Below are positions 40,049-52,522 of a stretch of 64,000 nucleotides of DNA, one piece after another; within the stretch, counting starts at the first letter, position 1; each line of letters starts with the position of its first letter. Where the stretch lies: the NCBI GenBank assembly GCA_028015205.1, contig CM051514.1:36038150-36102149 (forward strand), written 5' to 3'. This stretch comes from Mytilisepta virgata (taxonomy: Eukaryota; Mollusca; Bivalvia; Mytilida; Mytilidae). Both the position numbers and the translations under genes were made by a program. Under the pieces are notes generated by a model, which worked only from the letters and a program-made list of their open reading frames with translations, did not search any database and was not told where the DNA came from.

Positions 40049-40947
40049 GTATACGTTATTGTACTGCAGCTGGAGAAAAATATTACGTTAATTTAATAAA
40101 ATATTTGTATAGTGTGTGATATGTAAATTTCGAGACAGATTTCAATTTCAGTTGTTGTTTTTAAGTATTATTTGTTTCACATATATTTTAGATTTTTGGC
40201 AAATGTTGCTATAATTTCTCTGATATGTTTTATCCAATTCAATGGGCATTTTTTCCCTACTTACCAAAAATATTCTTTCCACTGTTACAACCATGTTTTG
40301 TCAAACGTAAATTTATTATAATCCCTTTATTTGTCCAATGGCTTTTGAGAGTCTGAAACATGCCCATACAAAACATCAGAAACAAATAAAGAAAATATTG
40401 TTTCTTCCCGCCAATTATTCAGTCGCATATAACCCCCCTCCCCCCCGAAAAAAAATGACATTAAAAAGTTCAGGGCCATTTCACTACCCATTTTGTACCA
40501 ACCTTATATAAGCAGCCGGAAACATTCTTTATTGTTAAGTAAAGGTATTACTGTGTTTACGTCACCAAAGAATACATAAATGACCAACCATCTGATTTTT
40601 ATGGGTAGGCAAGAAAGAAATCTGAAATAAAAAGACCCACTCAAAAATGTGTTGTTAAAAAGAAAGGCACGAATAGACCTGGAATCAAATAATGTCATAT
40701 ATTTTTGAAGTTGGGCATCCTTTCGCGCCAAAAAAAGCTATATCATGAATGGGGAAAACAATTCCATTATCCCAGAATTTAAATTGTGCCTCCATGGCTT
40801 AGGATAATGAAATAAAATAGAAAATAAATATACATGACTGTATTGAAACCATAGGTATTTTTTCTGTCTTCTTTCGGGTGTCTATTTATAAACATATCAT
40901 AATGTTTTTTTATAAGTGTTTATTACTGTTGACATCATAATGTATGG
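40049..40947. other. 3' flank and intergenic, no gene seen
   Basis: AT-rich, with a poly(C) near 40436. Nothing else supported. Confidence 0.5.
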
Positions 40948-40999
40948 AACGCCATAGCTGTCTTCCGTTGTTCATATTTAGTATACGCTGTGATCATTT

Positions 41000-41520
41000 A
41001 ATTATTTTCAGCGGTTTTTTCTCGATTATGAGTGGCCTTTTTATTATGTTCAGTAGTATAACAATTATGTTGAGCAGTAACATCATAATGATCAGTAGAA
41101 TAATCATTATATTGTGCAGATCTGGTATTATATTCAGCACTTTAATCAATATACTTAGCAGTTTTGGCTTTATGTTCAGTAGGTAAATTATTCTATTGAG
41201 TAGATTTGTCTTTATATTCAGTACTTTTGAAAATATCTTCTGTGGGCATATTTTTATATTATGTAGATTTCTCATTATGTTGACTACAGAAACCGAAATA
41301 TTCAGTGATCAAACACTCTTTATAATCAGTACTGTTATCATTATGTTGAGTGAAATAAATATTATGTTCTGTAGACTAATCATTATGTTCTGTTAAATAG
41401 ATATTATGTTCAGTACAAAAAACTTTATGATCAGTGGTCAAAATGTTTTATGATCGGTTCAAAAAATATTATACTAGGTGGTTAATCAATTATATTCAGT
41501 GCTTTTTTCATTATGTGGTG
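41000..41520 (+). repeat. Degenerate ~26-bp AT-rich minisatellite in the left arm
   Basis: Units resembling ATTATGTTCAGTAGTWTAATCA repeat about twenty times with heavy drift. The mirror copy lies at about 43196-43716. Confidence 0.6.
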
Positions 41521-41597
41521 GTGGTAAACTTCCGAAAATAACCGAAAACATACGAAGCCGGACATTTTTTTCGGGTTTATTTTCATACTGTCATAAC

Positions 41598-41841
41598 ATG
41601 TCGTCTGCCATACAACGTTCTCTTGAAGAACTTAATCTGCAAATCTTTCAAAAGTTTAAAGATGAGAGGATAGAGGATGACACTTTTCAGCACCTTACTG
41701 ATCAAGACTTGATCAGACTAGGTGTTGAAACTATTGGTGATAGGATAAGATTGAGGGAAGCGATGAGGAAGACTCTGTCTCTACGTACTACTACTACTAA
41801 CGTTAATATTTCAAGTACAGGTGCCACCAATAGTTTAGAAG
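41598..41841 (+). CDS. SAM-domain first exon, left palindrome arm
   Basis: This exon starts at an ATG and ends at donor GAAG|GTAATT (phase 1), encoding 81 codons. Residues 1-62 fit a SAM domain: SLEELNLQIFQKFKDERI, then DDTFQHLTDQDLIRLGVETI and GDRIRLREAM. SAM domains mediate protein-protein oligomerisation. A short Thr-rich linker follows. No second exon could be identified in the spacer or beyond, so this may be a 5' gene fragment. An identical exon lies on the opposite strand in the right arm. Confidence 0.65.
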
Positions 41842-42023
41842 GTAATTGTTTTTCTAAGTTTAAAATACAGACATTTTATTTTTGTGAGCTTCCCTATTAC
41901 AGGAATGATTTTTTTTTCTATCTATAGTGGAATACCGTTTTTTGAAGCTTTCGAGACGTTTCGGCCATAAACCAGTTCGTCCATATACCGTTTCGTCCAT
42001 AGACCAGTTCGGCCATAGTCGTT

Positions 42024-42695
42024 GCGGCATACTTTTTATAATGAGATATATACTTAATAGCATCATTGTTTCTTACGAGAGGTATTCTTAGTAGTTTACT
42101 TAGTAGAAGAAAAAAGTTTTGGCACCGATACTTAAACTTTTTAAAGTGGTCAAGCTGTATGCCTGAACCTATTATTAAAGGACTGGGTTTATATACAGCT
42201 TTTTATTGGCATCTCACCGTGACTATCATACCTGTACAGATTACAGATTACAGATTATCATATTTTTTTTTCTGTAAATAATGAAACACTCACAATTGTT
42301 TTCACCTTTATTTATTCTCTTTATATCATGCAGGTTGATAACAAGCACATACATAATTAACAACAATTTAAACAAAAGCACTATAACAGTTGAGTTGCAC
42401 TATAATTATATATAAAATATGTTCTGAATTGACTGAAATGACTAGATTCACTAAGCGTCAGAATCGGAGTCTGGTAGATCTTGGTTTGGTACTGCTGGCG
42501 AGTACAGGTTACCCACAGCACACAGGAAGTCTGATGGAATTGCTGTCATACTCCTATATATATATAAAATAAAACTTAAATTTTGAGCTTAGAACTTGTT
42601 AAATATTTGTTAGATTCCGTATAAATATTCCATGGCCAAATCGACTTTAATTCTATGGCCGAACTGGTAGTATGGCCGAAACGACTATGGACGAA
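42024..42695. other. Spacer of the inverted repeat
   Basis: Mostly AT-rich non-coding sequence. Its last ~50 bp on the right continue the TGGCCGAA/TGGACGAA unit array. No gene seen. Confidence 0.5.
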
Positions 42696-42874
42696 ACGAC
42701 TATGGCCGAACTGGTCTATGGACGAAACGGTATATGGACGAACTGGTTTATGGCCGAAACGTCTCGAAAGCTTCAAAAAACGGAATTCCACTATAGATAG
42801 AAAAAAATCATTCCTGTAATAGGGAAGCTCACAAAAATAAAATGTCTGTATTTTAAACTTAGAAAAACAATTAC

Positions 42875-43118
42875 CTTCTAAACTATTGGTGGCACCTGTA
42901 CTTGAAATATTAACGTTAGTAGTAGTAGTACGTAGAGACAGAGTCTTCCTCATCGCTTCCCTCAATCTTATCCTATCACCAATAGTTTCAACACCTAGTC
43001 TGATCAAGTCTTGATCAGTAAGGTGCTGAAAAGTGTCATCCTCTATCCTCTCATCTTTAAACTTTTGAAAGATTTGCAGATTAAGTTCTTCAAGAGAACG
43101 TTGTATGGCAGACGACAT
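42875..43118 (-). CDS. SAM-domain first exon, right palindrome arm
   Basis: The mirror copy of the exon at 41598-41841 has the same 81 codons with no amino acid change seen in the SAM domain, and the same donor and phase. The two exons face each other across the spacer, so transcripts from both would converge. It is not clear which copy, if either, is the parent. Confidence 0.65.
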
Positions 43119-43768
43119 GTTATGACACTATGAAAATAAACCCGAAAAAAATGTCCGGCTTCGTATGTTTTCGGTTATTTTCGGAAGTTTACCACCACCA
43201 CATAATGAAAAAAGCACTGAATATAATTGATTAACCACCTAGTATAATATTTTTTGAACCGAACATAAAACATTTTGACCACTGATCATAAAGTTTTTTG
43301 TACTGAACATAATATCTATTTAACAGAACATAATGATTAGTCTACAGAACATAATATTTATTTCACTCAACATAATGATAACAGTACTGATTATAAAGAG
43401 TGTTTGATCACTGAATATTTCGGTTTCTGTAGTCAACATAATGAGAAATCTACATAATATAAAAATATGTCCACAGAAGATATTTTCAAAAGTACTGAAT
43501 ATAAAGACAAATCTACTCAATAGAATAATTTACCTACTGAACATAAAGCCAAAACTGCTAAGTATATTGATTAAAGTGCTGAATATAATACCAGATCTGC
43601 ACAATATAATGATTATTCTACTGATCATTATGATGTTACTGCTCAACATAATTGTTATACTACTGAACATAATAAACAGGCCACTCATAATCGAGAAAAA
43701 ACCGCTGAAAATAATTAAATGATCACAGCGTATACTAAATATGAACAACGGAAGACAGCTATGGCGTT

Positions 43769-45349
43769 GCATAATAATGCCATAAAATGTAACCAGATAT
43801 CCTGCATTTATCATAGTTAATCTTTGCACTATGTGAACTTCCTAAAAGACCCATCTCTGTGGTGTATGACAACAGCAACGTTTGATTGTATCCGTCTGGT
43901 TTCAATCAAAATGTCAATTTTCGTAAATTCTAGGGGTGCAATGAAAAAATGAATTTAAATATCAATATACAATCACATTTTATAATTTGTAATTCTAAAA
44001 TCGAAAATCAGGAATTTGATGTCGTCGGAGCAACTGTCATTAAATTACGAAAATCAACAATAAATTGTTGACCACTTTCATTTTATAACACAAATAACAC
44101 AAATTGAAAATGAGAACTGATAGATTTTACAAAAAAAAAAAAATAAATAAATAAATAAATAAATAAATAAATATGCGAACAAATTTATAAACCTTATTTC
44201 AATAAGACGAAGTACATGTAAGTTATTCAATATACAATGTACCCTTATTCCTACATGTCCTATGGAATATCTATCTATCGAGAAACAAATGCTTCTGTCA
44301 TGTCTACACAAGAAAACCTTTAGGAAGAGTAAATATAATCTGCTCCTATCAAAGAAAAAGGCCTAGTAATAAAACTGTTCTGATAAAAACATGTAGGGTT
44401 TTTGGAGTCTTTAAGTAAACACGGAGGCCAGTTATCCGTGATTTGTCATTTTGTACCTTTTTGTATTGAGTGATTACATCCATTTAATTGCTTTCTCTAA
44501 CAATAAATAAATAAATAAATAAATAAATACAAAATTCACCCCTCCATGATCAAATAACTACATGTATAGTACAACACAATCAAACTTAAAATTAGAACTC
44601 TGCATAGTAATTAACCGAGTTCTACATGTTATAAGATTTATTGTAACTCCTGTCAACACTTTTCATTTGATAGAAGAATAAATTGCCCACAGTGGCATGT
44701 AATAAACCGATAATAAATGGAACTATATTTTAGAATTATTTGTAGAATCTGGATTTCATTGTTAACTGTCAAACAGTAATTAAAAAATGATCTTATATTT
44801 CCTCATTCTTTTGAGAACTATGAATCAACAGATCCCGAGACAATGAAAAGGAACAAATACACATGTAATTTTAAGGTTACATATTTTCAATGCCAGGCGA
44901 CTCAAATTTCTTCGGAGATCTGCGGATACTGCAGTTTCATTATAGATGTGGAATCAATTATTCAATTTGTAAGGAAATATTATTTAAAAAAAACCACAAT
45001 TATTCCAGAGGAAATATTGGCAAAAAATTGTTTTGTTCATGTTTTTTGGTACAAAATAAAAATTTGATAGATTCGGAGGGCATTTATTGTTTACTTTATG
45101 GTCCCTTGTTGTTGAATAACACACTTCAACCTAACATGTAATTCAACATGTTATCAATTTGTTCCTTGTTTTTTCGTACATTGCCTTGCGTGCTGTTTCA
45201 TTGACACATATCTCAAAACATTGCACTATCGAAGAAAAACCACTGGGGAGGGAAATTCTTAAAGACTTGACTTAATTTAAACTATTAATTTATAGTGGAT
45301 TGGAAAACAAGTTATGAAAACTTATACTAATCCCTCTCCATTTGGCGGG
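43769..45349. other. Intergenic with (AAAT)n microsatellites at 44,143-44,170 and 44,503-44,528
   Basis: Two runs of AAAT units and A-rich tracts. No gene supported; the short frame at 44843-45067 shows no family trait. Confidence 0.6.
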
Positions 45350-45629
45350 TGGGAGAGCGGTCCTTGTATCGGCGTTTTAGCCTACTCTTTTTCGGCATAT
45401 ACAGGGGAGTCTTAAGCGTGCTAAGGGTGTTGCTCTCCCTTAACACGGGACAGCCATTTTTCGTCCCGATCCGACGGACTAGCATCGTTTATCGAGACCA
45501 TCCTCGCAAATGGTCTCGATAGGGCGTCGCAAATTTGATCCCTGAAATTTTCATCGGCTGAACGGGAATCGAACCAGGGATCTCTGGCTTCGAAGTCCGA
45601 TGCGCTAATCAATACACCACGGCGCCCTT
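45350..45629 (-). mobile_element. tRNA-derived SINE
   Basis: On the - strand from about 45629 there is a tRNA-like head: GGGCGCCGTGGTGTATTGAT, then a box A-like TTAGCGCATC, and a perfect box B GGTTCGATTCC. The cloverleaf does not close: the acceptor and anticodon arms mismatch. It is therefore a SINE head, not a tRNA gene. The body continues to about 45350 with no clear tail. The GC content is much higher than in the flanks. Confidence 0.75.
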
Positions 45630-48300
45630 ACTTGACTTACGCTAGTGGTATAAACTTAGATCGTTTTTTCTGGAAACCTTCAGCACCTGCGATCATGACA
45701 AACAATCGGAAAAGCCGTAAATGTTAAAACATTGTGAGCACATAATTCCATGCTGTTTGAAACAAATCTGCAGAATCCTGAACTCATTAACAAAAACGTA
45801 AAAAATATTCAATTTTATTCCTCCTATTAAGCAGGGTTTTTGCTATGTATTTATTGTTAATCATGTAATATTTATAAAGCATTAATAGTACTTTCATCTT
45901 TTTTATGAATTACATGTATAAAAAAATATAGATCCTGAAGAAAATAACTGTTTGACTATATTGTATATAAACAGTATCTTAAATATAATGCAGAAACTTG
46001 CAATAAATGTCACATTATCTGTTTCACATTTGTGATTGTTTCAGTTAAGTATTTGTCTTTATCGGCTGACATCACAAAAATAATGGTATATTTAATTCAA
46101 AATGTTTATTTTGAAAAATGTGGATTGCCTTGAAAAACATTCTTTGAAATATCTCAGAGTTTGGAAACTGTTAGTACCCAATGTGATCATGAGATTGTTC
46201 GCTGCATTTCATTTCCGGCAATATGCTCAGCATTTCCATATTTTTTTTACATATCCGGCATTTTTTATTAGTACTTTCCCGGCAATATAATGTTACCTCT
46301 TCTGTAAGCCAGGTAAAACCTGTTGCCCCCTGCTCACCACAGGGAGGTGAAAGTAGGATTCCCTCAACGATGATAACTTTATTCCCTCTATTGGTTTCTG
46401 TGTGCGTTTTTTCATCTTAACCTATCTGTTCTCAAACTTAAAGTGAATATATTGATTTGAAAAGATGAGCGAAAGTTCACCAACACATAAATGTAAACAC
46501 CCTAAGTTCCAAGCCTGGGTGAAATCTACATTAGTTTCTTTAAAGGCCAAGAAAAGCTTATTCTTCGGATACCAATGATTTATTTAAAAAAAAATAATAA
46601 GGAAAATCTTCACTTCAATTTTATTGCCGGAAAAGTACTATTCAATTAATGCCGGAAATTAAAAGTATAAAATTTCGAGAAAGAAAAGTATTAGATTTTC
46701 AAAAATGCCGGAAATGAAAGGCAGCCAGATTGTTCCGTTGGTGATATGAAACTTGTATCAATCGGAACATCACTCGGCCATTTCCGACAAAGATCGATAC
46801 TTTACGACGCTAGGCGGACATAACCGAGGATGATCCGATTGATGAAGTATAACAATTGCTGATATATTTAACTAATTAACGACAATATTTCGGGTGAAAA
46901 ATCATATTTCATCATATTTATTGTTTGAGAAACAATCTATTATATAACTAACAAATAAGTTAACCGAACATTTTGTCTACAGACATGTACATGTACCGGG
47001 AGTTTGCCAAATAGATTTTCGACGGTCAAAGTTCGATAACTCTAGAGCCCAAAATCTGAAAAACCGGCAAAAAATACCTGTATTAAGAATTACTGCGACA
47101 TTCTAAAAATATTCAAATGATTGCACAATTGTCATATTTTACATAACGAAGAATCACACATTTTTAGAAGGCGAAAGTTCTAAAACTCTGGTTTAAGAGT
47201 TTGTTGGAAAACCGTTAAAATCAACGAGTTACCTTTACTTATTAACTTTAATATCACAATGTGAAAGCATCGCCCATTTTTCATAGAACAAAGAAAAATT
47301 TTAATAACTCAAGTGTGTACCGAAAACGGACAACAGTATATCATAATACATTCGTAACGAAGGCGATAAAAAAAAACATTTAAAATTTAAATAAAAAGGA
47401 ATTTAATCGAATTAATGGCAACGAGGAAAAATTCTTTTATGTGATATAAATTGTTTTATCTTATATACATATTTGTGTACATCTTTTATTTATATTAAAT
47501 TTGCATAAACTCACAAAAGAACAGAATAAATGTATTTTTACATTTCGTGGACATTATTTTATAACTAAATTTTTTCTTAGACACCCTTTTACTGTAGAAA
47601 TTGTCCACATGCCATGCATGAAATATTTCACATGCAGTGAAGTTGTCGAGACTGAATGGACAAAATTTCATGGCGATGGACAATATTTCATACTGAAATT
47701 TTATTTTAGGACAGTATTTCACTATACTATCTGTGGAAAGTTTTCATTTGATTTTTTTCCTGGAGGACACTATACATTTATTTCCCTTGCATTAGTGAAA
47801 TATTAAGGTTTGTTCATCCGACTGAAGTCATGTTCACGTGGCGTACATGTACACGTTTGTAGATATTTCGAAATGTCCTTGTCTATTAAATACTTCGATT
47901 CGTTTTTTTTTAATATAATGCCAGTAACAGTTGCTGTAAAACCGGCAATGATGCACTGCACTGTATCGCAAAACCAATAGCTCAGTTATAATTTAATTAG
48001 TGTTTTTTTTATCATCAAGTGTTAATAAACTAATACATGGCACACTTATCCATTTAAATATAGTATTAATACATTTAAAATTAAACCTACACATGTAAAC
48101 ATATCGCATGAAATACTATCAGCAGAAAAGGGCTCTTGTTCTTTCTGAAATTTCTTTAGATTTAACTTTGCCATTTGAAATAATGGTGGGTGGAAAGGTC
48201 GCCATCTCTATTTTGCAACTCTTTCTTGACTAGTGAACAAACTATACCAGATGCCTGATCCATTAATTCTATGATAATGATTTCCACAAGCCTATTTCAG
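45630..48300. other. Intergenic, no gene seen
   Basis: AT-rich. A repeated CCGGAAA/CCGGCA motif cluster lies at 46210-46720, and a few ATATTTCA/GGACA repeats at 47560-47740. The frame at 47501-47806 and its mirror on the other strand show no family features. Confidence 0.45.
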
Positions 48301-48427
48301 GAATTTACGACTGATCAGTTGGGCTCGAGACAAAAATTGTTGAAAACTATACTGAACAAATTCAAAAATGCCAAATTGTTCAACACAGTAAAGCTGAAAC
48401 AACCCAAGAGCAACGCCCTGCATGAGG
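48301..48427 (+). CDS. Candidate orphan exon
   Basis: The acceptor CAAGCCTATTTCAG and the donor GAGG|GTAATA bound 127 bp with one open frame encoding a basic helical segment (LLKTILNKFKNAKLFNTVKL). The entry phase is undetermined; the exit phase is 1. No partner exon was found nearby. It could be an internal exon of a long-intron gene or chance. Confidence 0.3.
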
Positions 48428-48520
48428 GTAATATAAATAATATGTTATTTTTTATAATTTGTCTATAATTCATGTTGGCGAGTGCTTTCAGCAATATACA
48501 TATATTTATACACAGTCTAC

Positions 48521-48928
48521 AAAATGACAATACAAAGATACTAATATTAGATATAGTAAATTTATGCTATGCTGTATACGAGGCATTTCAAGGAGTTACC
48601 TCTCATCAGCGGCATTAAAACCGAAACATTTGGAAGACCAAAAACCAAAATTATTTTAAACAAGAAGTACTTATAACCCAAAATACCGAAATAGGAAGCC
48701 AAATTTCAGCTAAGGAGATCTACCTTGTGCAATACCTTAGTATTTTTATTATTTTTGAATTTTGCTAAATACTTGTAATTTCTGTAACAAATCAATGAAT
48801 AATCATGTCAGACAATTCTGGCGACTGGGTTGACGAATACCCTCGGGACCTAGGATCAACCATGCAGAGGCATCGAACCAGGAGTTTCAAAATAACAATC
48901 CAAAGATACTAATATTAGATATAGTAAA
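48521..48928 (+). repeat. Two ~35-bp direct repeats bracketing ~330 bp
   Basis: AAAGATACTAATATTAGATA..TAGTAAA occurs at about 48534-48560 and again at about 48901-48928. It could bracket an insertion or be the trace of a tandem duplication. Confidence 0.6.
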
Positions 48929-49189
48929 ACTAGCCCAACACTGTTAAAATCAAAATGTTATACCGTCTATTTTTTATCCACCTATTGCTGGTCTCGAACT
49001 CACACCATTGAGAAACTGTGGCACCTACATGTATTCGCCTATCACCATGTCCAGCGCCCTAATAGATCGTAATCCCTCATTAGTATATATGGAAATAACT
49101 AAAAGAATCTATAACGGGAAGGATAGGTCAAATCGTTATTTTTTATCCCTCCTCACACCTTCTCTTTCACTTTTGAGATTAGGAATTTA

Positions 49190-49580
49190 ATTTCTCTATG
49201 GAATGGTTGCATAACACCTGTAGATGCACAATTTTGATTTTCTGAAAAGGGGACCCAAATGGGGTCGAACTTCGCAAATTTTGAATTCAAGCTTGTGACA
49301 TAAACTCCTCCTTCATTTTGCAATTTATACATTTTACTTCTATAAAGTATTGTCATGCACTATTTTGATATGCGCAATAAGGTTTGAGTATTTCGATTTT
49401 CTAGAATGGGGCCAATTGGGGTCGAATTTAGAAAATTGTATTATTTCTTTTGATGTAAACTCCTCTTTGATTTTTCAATATATGGAGTCTGTTTCTTTAC
49501 ATTATTGTCACACACCATATGCAGATGTGCAATAAGGTTTTAGAAATTTGATTCCCAAAACTTGGAGGCTACAGGTATGA
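49190..49580 (+). repeat. Degenerate ~165-bp tandem repeat, two to three units
   Basis: GATTTTCT(G/A)(A/G)AA..GGGG..CAA.TGGGGTCGAA followed by TGTAAACTCCTC and TTGTCA.(G/A)CAC(T/C)A blocks repeats at about 49235 and 49397, with a decayed third start near 49540. A poly(G) run of ~30 follows at 49644. Confidence 0.65.
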
Positions 49581-49917
49581 ATTTCAAACATGGTGAATTT
49601 ACAAAAAATGTAAACTTGTGTCCTAAACTATTTTCATTTGGGACGGGGGGGGGGGGGGGGGGGGGGGGGGGGGTGCAGTGATCACTGACAATTCCGACAG
49701 GAGCTAAAGCTACTAGTTTTATTTGTCTTTATGCGTGCTTTCAGTTGATATGGAGATAAATGGATCAAATGCAATGATTAAAGTTTTGGTATTGTGGTCC
49801 ACTGTATTTGTATGTAGGACTCATGATTAACAGATCAAGCAAAATTGTATGTTTAGGCTTACGTTAACTGTTCATCACTCGAAATTCTGGGGTCTTATAA
49901 ACATGCTAGTATTTTAT

Positions 49918-50345
49918 TTTCAGTTAAAATTTCATTCGTGACAAATTTGATTTATTTAAACAGTCTGTATACTATATGACCCCAAGGTGATAATCTATGT
50001 GTTTTTCCCGGATCTTTTATTCCTAATGTAAACAAGTTCACGTTTTTGTCAATGCGGCTAAGAAGCGGAAGAAACATGTAATACGCAAACATATTTTCCC
50101 GTTAAATTAAAGAGGAAATAATTAAAGTGTTATTCTTAAAAACGTTTGTTCCTGTTACTAGGAACAGAAAATATTAATAAATCTTCCTCTGATCGCTGTT
50201 ACATAAAACAAATTAGTAAAACGCTGTCGTGAGGTCTTGCTTTTAGTGATGTTATTAGATATAGCCAAGTGAGCAAAACACGCCTCATAATCCAGTAGTT
50301 CCATAAATGCGCTTTTATTACAATAAACAGGTTAAAAGCCCGTAT
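49918..50345 (+). repeat. Dispersed repeat copy 1 (uninterrupted)
   Basis: It shares GTTCACGTTTTTGTCAATG, ATTCTTAAAAACGT, GTTACATAAAA.AAATTAG and TTATTACA.TAAACAGGTT.AAA blocks, in the same order, with the split copy at 59655-59895 plus 61580-61740. Non-coding. Copy 1 shows the original continuity. Confidence 0.75.
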
Positions 50346-51334
50346 TTCTCTAGGCGCGGATCCAGGATTATATGTTACGGGGCGCAGTATTCCTTCGAGG
50401 CGTCTTGAGGCCATTCAAGGCCCCCTGTGGGGCCAGGAGCGAACCCCCACCCCACCGGAAGCTCCGCAGATGTGAGCAAATGTATGAATTCAATCATACA
50501 AAAAAAACATTGTTGGTCGAAGTGAGACGATACGTCCGAATCTTCTGATTTCTGCTCGAAGTTAAAGGGTGAAATCTTGAATCTAAAACCTTGTCGTAAC
50601 GTTATACACAGTGGTTGAAAGTCAAACTTTCAATAACAGAAATTAATTGGTTAACATTAATCTGAAAATTTGACATTTTTACATTGAACTGTCACTCTTG
50701 CAAAAGTTTGTGTTGATGTATAATGCGTATTTTGCAAAAATAAATATTTTTACTCAGGCCAAAGGCTACGTAGTCTGAGTACTCTATTGCGTTGCTAAGT
50801 CTGAATCGCAAGGAATAATCATTTAAATTTTATTATTTTCAAAGTCACACACAAAAAAAAAATAAATAAATAAAAACAGGTTTTCCTTTTTTAATACATA
50901 ACATCATAGCGTACAACCTAAGTCGAAATTTCGCATCGCGCATCAATAATGCGGTAAAAATACTTCAGGTTCCATCTAGGGTGACCTATTAACGTACCAC
51001 AGACAGATGACGAACCGGAAAAATTAATACATGTAATACTAGTGATGTCCCCTTACGTCTTTTCATTGTCTTGCTATGTTCAACAAACTCAACAATTTAA
51101 ACTATTCAGTCAAGGTGCCGCCGCCGCCGGATCACTATCCCTATGTCGAGCTTTCTGCGACTAAAGTCGCAGGCTCGACAAAAACCAAGCTTTGCAAAAA
51201 AATTATAAGATGGGTACGAGTTGGTAAGAGAATGAGTTGGTTAAGTATGAGCTGGTAAAATATGGTACGAGTTGTCGGATGGCGTTAACTCACTTCTTAA
51301 AAGCTTTATATTTTAGAAGGTGGAAGACTTAGAT
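50346..51334. other. Intergenic, no gene seen
   Basis: A GC-richer patch at 50350-50470 (GGATCCAGGATT.., GGCCCCCTGTGGGGCC palindrome) looks like a repeat fragment. The rest is AT-rich without features. Confidence 0.45.
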
Positions 51335-52226
51335 GCTTTATACTTTGTATATAGATGCCTTATGTTACGAAGTTTCCGTCTGTCATATGTACATTGTCCT
51401 TGACCTCATTTTCATGGTTCAGTGACTACTTGAAAAAAAAAATCAGATTTTTTGTAATGTTAATTTCTCTCTTATTATGAGTAATAGGATAACTATATTT
51501 GGTATGTGCGGACCTTACAAGGTCCTCATCCCCATCAGACAGTTTTCAGTTGACCTCGACCCAATTTCAAGGATCAGTGAACAAGGTTAAGTTTTGGTGG
51601 TCAAGTCCATATCTCAGATACTATAAGCAATAGGTCTAGTATATTTGGTGTATGGAAGGATTGTAAGGTGTACATGTCCAACTGGTAGGTGTCATCTGAC
51701 CTTGACCTCATTTTCATGGTTCAGTGGTTATAGTTAAGTTTTTGTGTTTTGGCCTGTTTTTCGAATACTGTATTCAATAGGTCTACTATATTTGGTGTAT
51801 GGAAGGATTGTAAGGTGTACATGTCCAACTGGCAGGTGTCATCTGACCATGACCTCATTTTCATGGTTCAGTGGTTATAGTTAAGTTTTTGTGTTTTGAC
51901 CTGTTTTTCGAATACTGTATGCAATAAGTCTACTATATTTGGTGTATGGAAGCATTGTAAGGTGTACATGTCCAACTGGCAGGTGTCATCTGACCTTGAC
52001 CTCATTTTCATGGTTCGGTGATTATAGTTAAGTTTTTGTGTTTTGGCCTGTTTTTCGAATACTGTATGCAATAGGTCTACTATATTGGTGTATGCAAGAA
52101 TTGTAAGGTGTACATGTCCAGCTGGCAGATGTCATCTGACCTTGACCTCATTTTCATGGTTCAGTGGTTATAGTCAAGTTTTTGTGTTTTGGCTTGTTTT
52201 TCGAATACTGTATGCAATGTGTCTGA
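51335..52226 (+). repeat. ~147-bp tandem array, about six units
   Basis: The marker GCAATAGGTCTACTATATTT recurs at 51627, 51774, 51921 and 52068, with decayed versions at 51481 and 52214. Each unit also carries TGACCTTGACCTCATTTTCA. The end units are the most diverged, as expected for unequal exchange. Widespread in bivalve DNA as far as I recall. Confidence 0.9.
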
Positions 52227-52389
52227 TAGCATTTACTTTCATTAGAAATACACGACAGACGAGACATTTTTGTGTGTCCACTCTTGTTTATTTAAGCATT
52301 AAGCCCATAGATCTATATTTTCTTTTTGGAAGAGATAGAACGGTTTTGGATGTTCAAAGTGCGATAAGTCTATCATCCAATATACATTT

Positions 52390-52522
52390 ATTGACTTTTC
52401 ATGACATCTACTCATGATTATACGGAGCATGTCAGACATTTGTCGACCGAGGCCAACAGCCGAGGTCGACCAATGGCTGGTCCTGTCCGTATAGTCATGA
52501 GTAGACCTCATGAAAAGTCAAT
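52390..52522. repeat. Hairpin element with GTCGACCGAGG..CCGAGGTCGAC core
   Basis: The left arm TTGACTTTTCATGACATCTA and its reverse complement at the right end enclose a second stem (CTCATGATTATACGGA / TCCGTATAGTCATGAG). The centre GTCGACC-GAGGCCAACAGCCGAGG-TCGAC matches the core of the hairpins at 21-22 kb, although the arms differ. Confidence 0.8.

Larger units (their letters stand above)
40948..43768. repeat. Large inverted repeat: ~1.07-kb near-identical arms, 672-bp spacer
   Basis: Left arm 40948-42023 and right arm 42696-43768 are reverse complements with only about half a dozen differences seen, including a T-run length change. Each arm holds, from outside in, a degenerate ~26-bp AT-rich tandem repeat with TTATGTTCAGTA-like units, a SAM-domain exon, and an array of TTCGGCCATA/TTCGTCCATA units. 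The spacer (42024-42695) is not symmetric except for more CCATA units on the right. The high identity implies recent duplication or gene conversion. Confidence 0.9.

Noticed and set aside
40944..41396. Ile/Met/Ser-rich frames in the palindrome arms (and mirrors at 43320-43829)
   Set aside because: They read through the degenerate AT-rich minisatellite; composition is repetitive and not protein-like.
45557..45629. A tRNA gene on the - strand
   Set aside because: Box B is perfect but the acceptor and anticodon stems do not pair; it is the head of a SINE.
47495..47806. Frames on both strands of ~100 and 75 codons
   Set aside because: Symmetric open frames over AT-rich sequence with repeated ATATTTCA motifs; no domain, signal or splice support.
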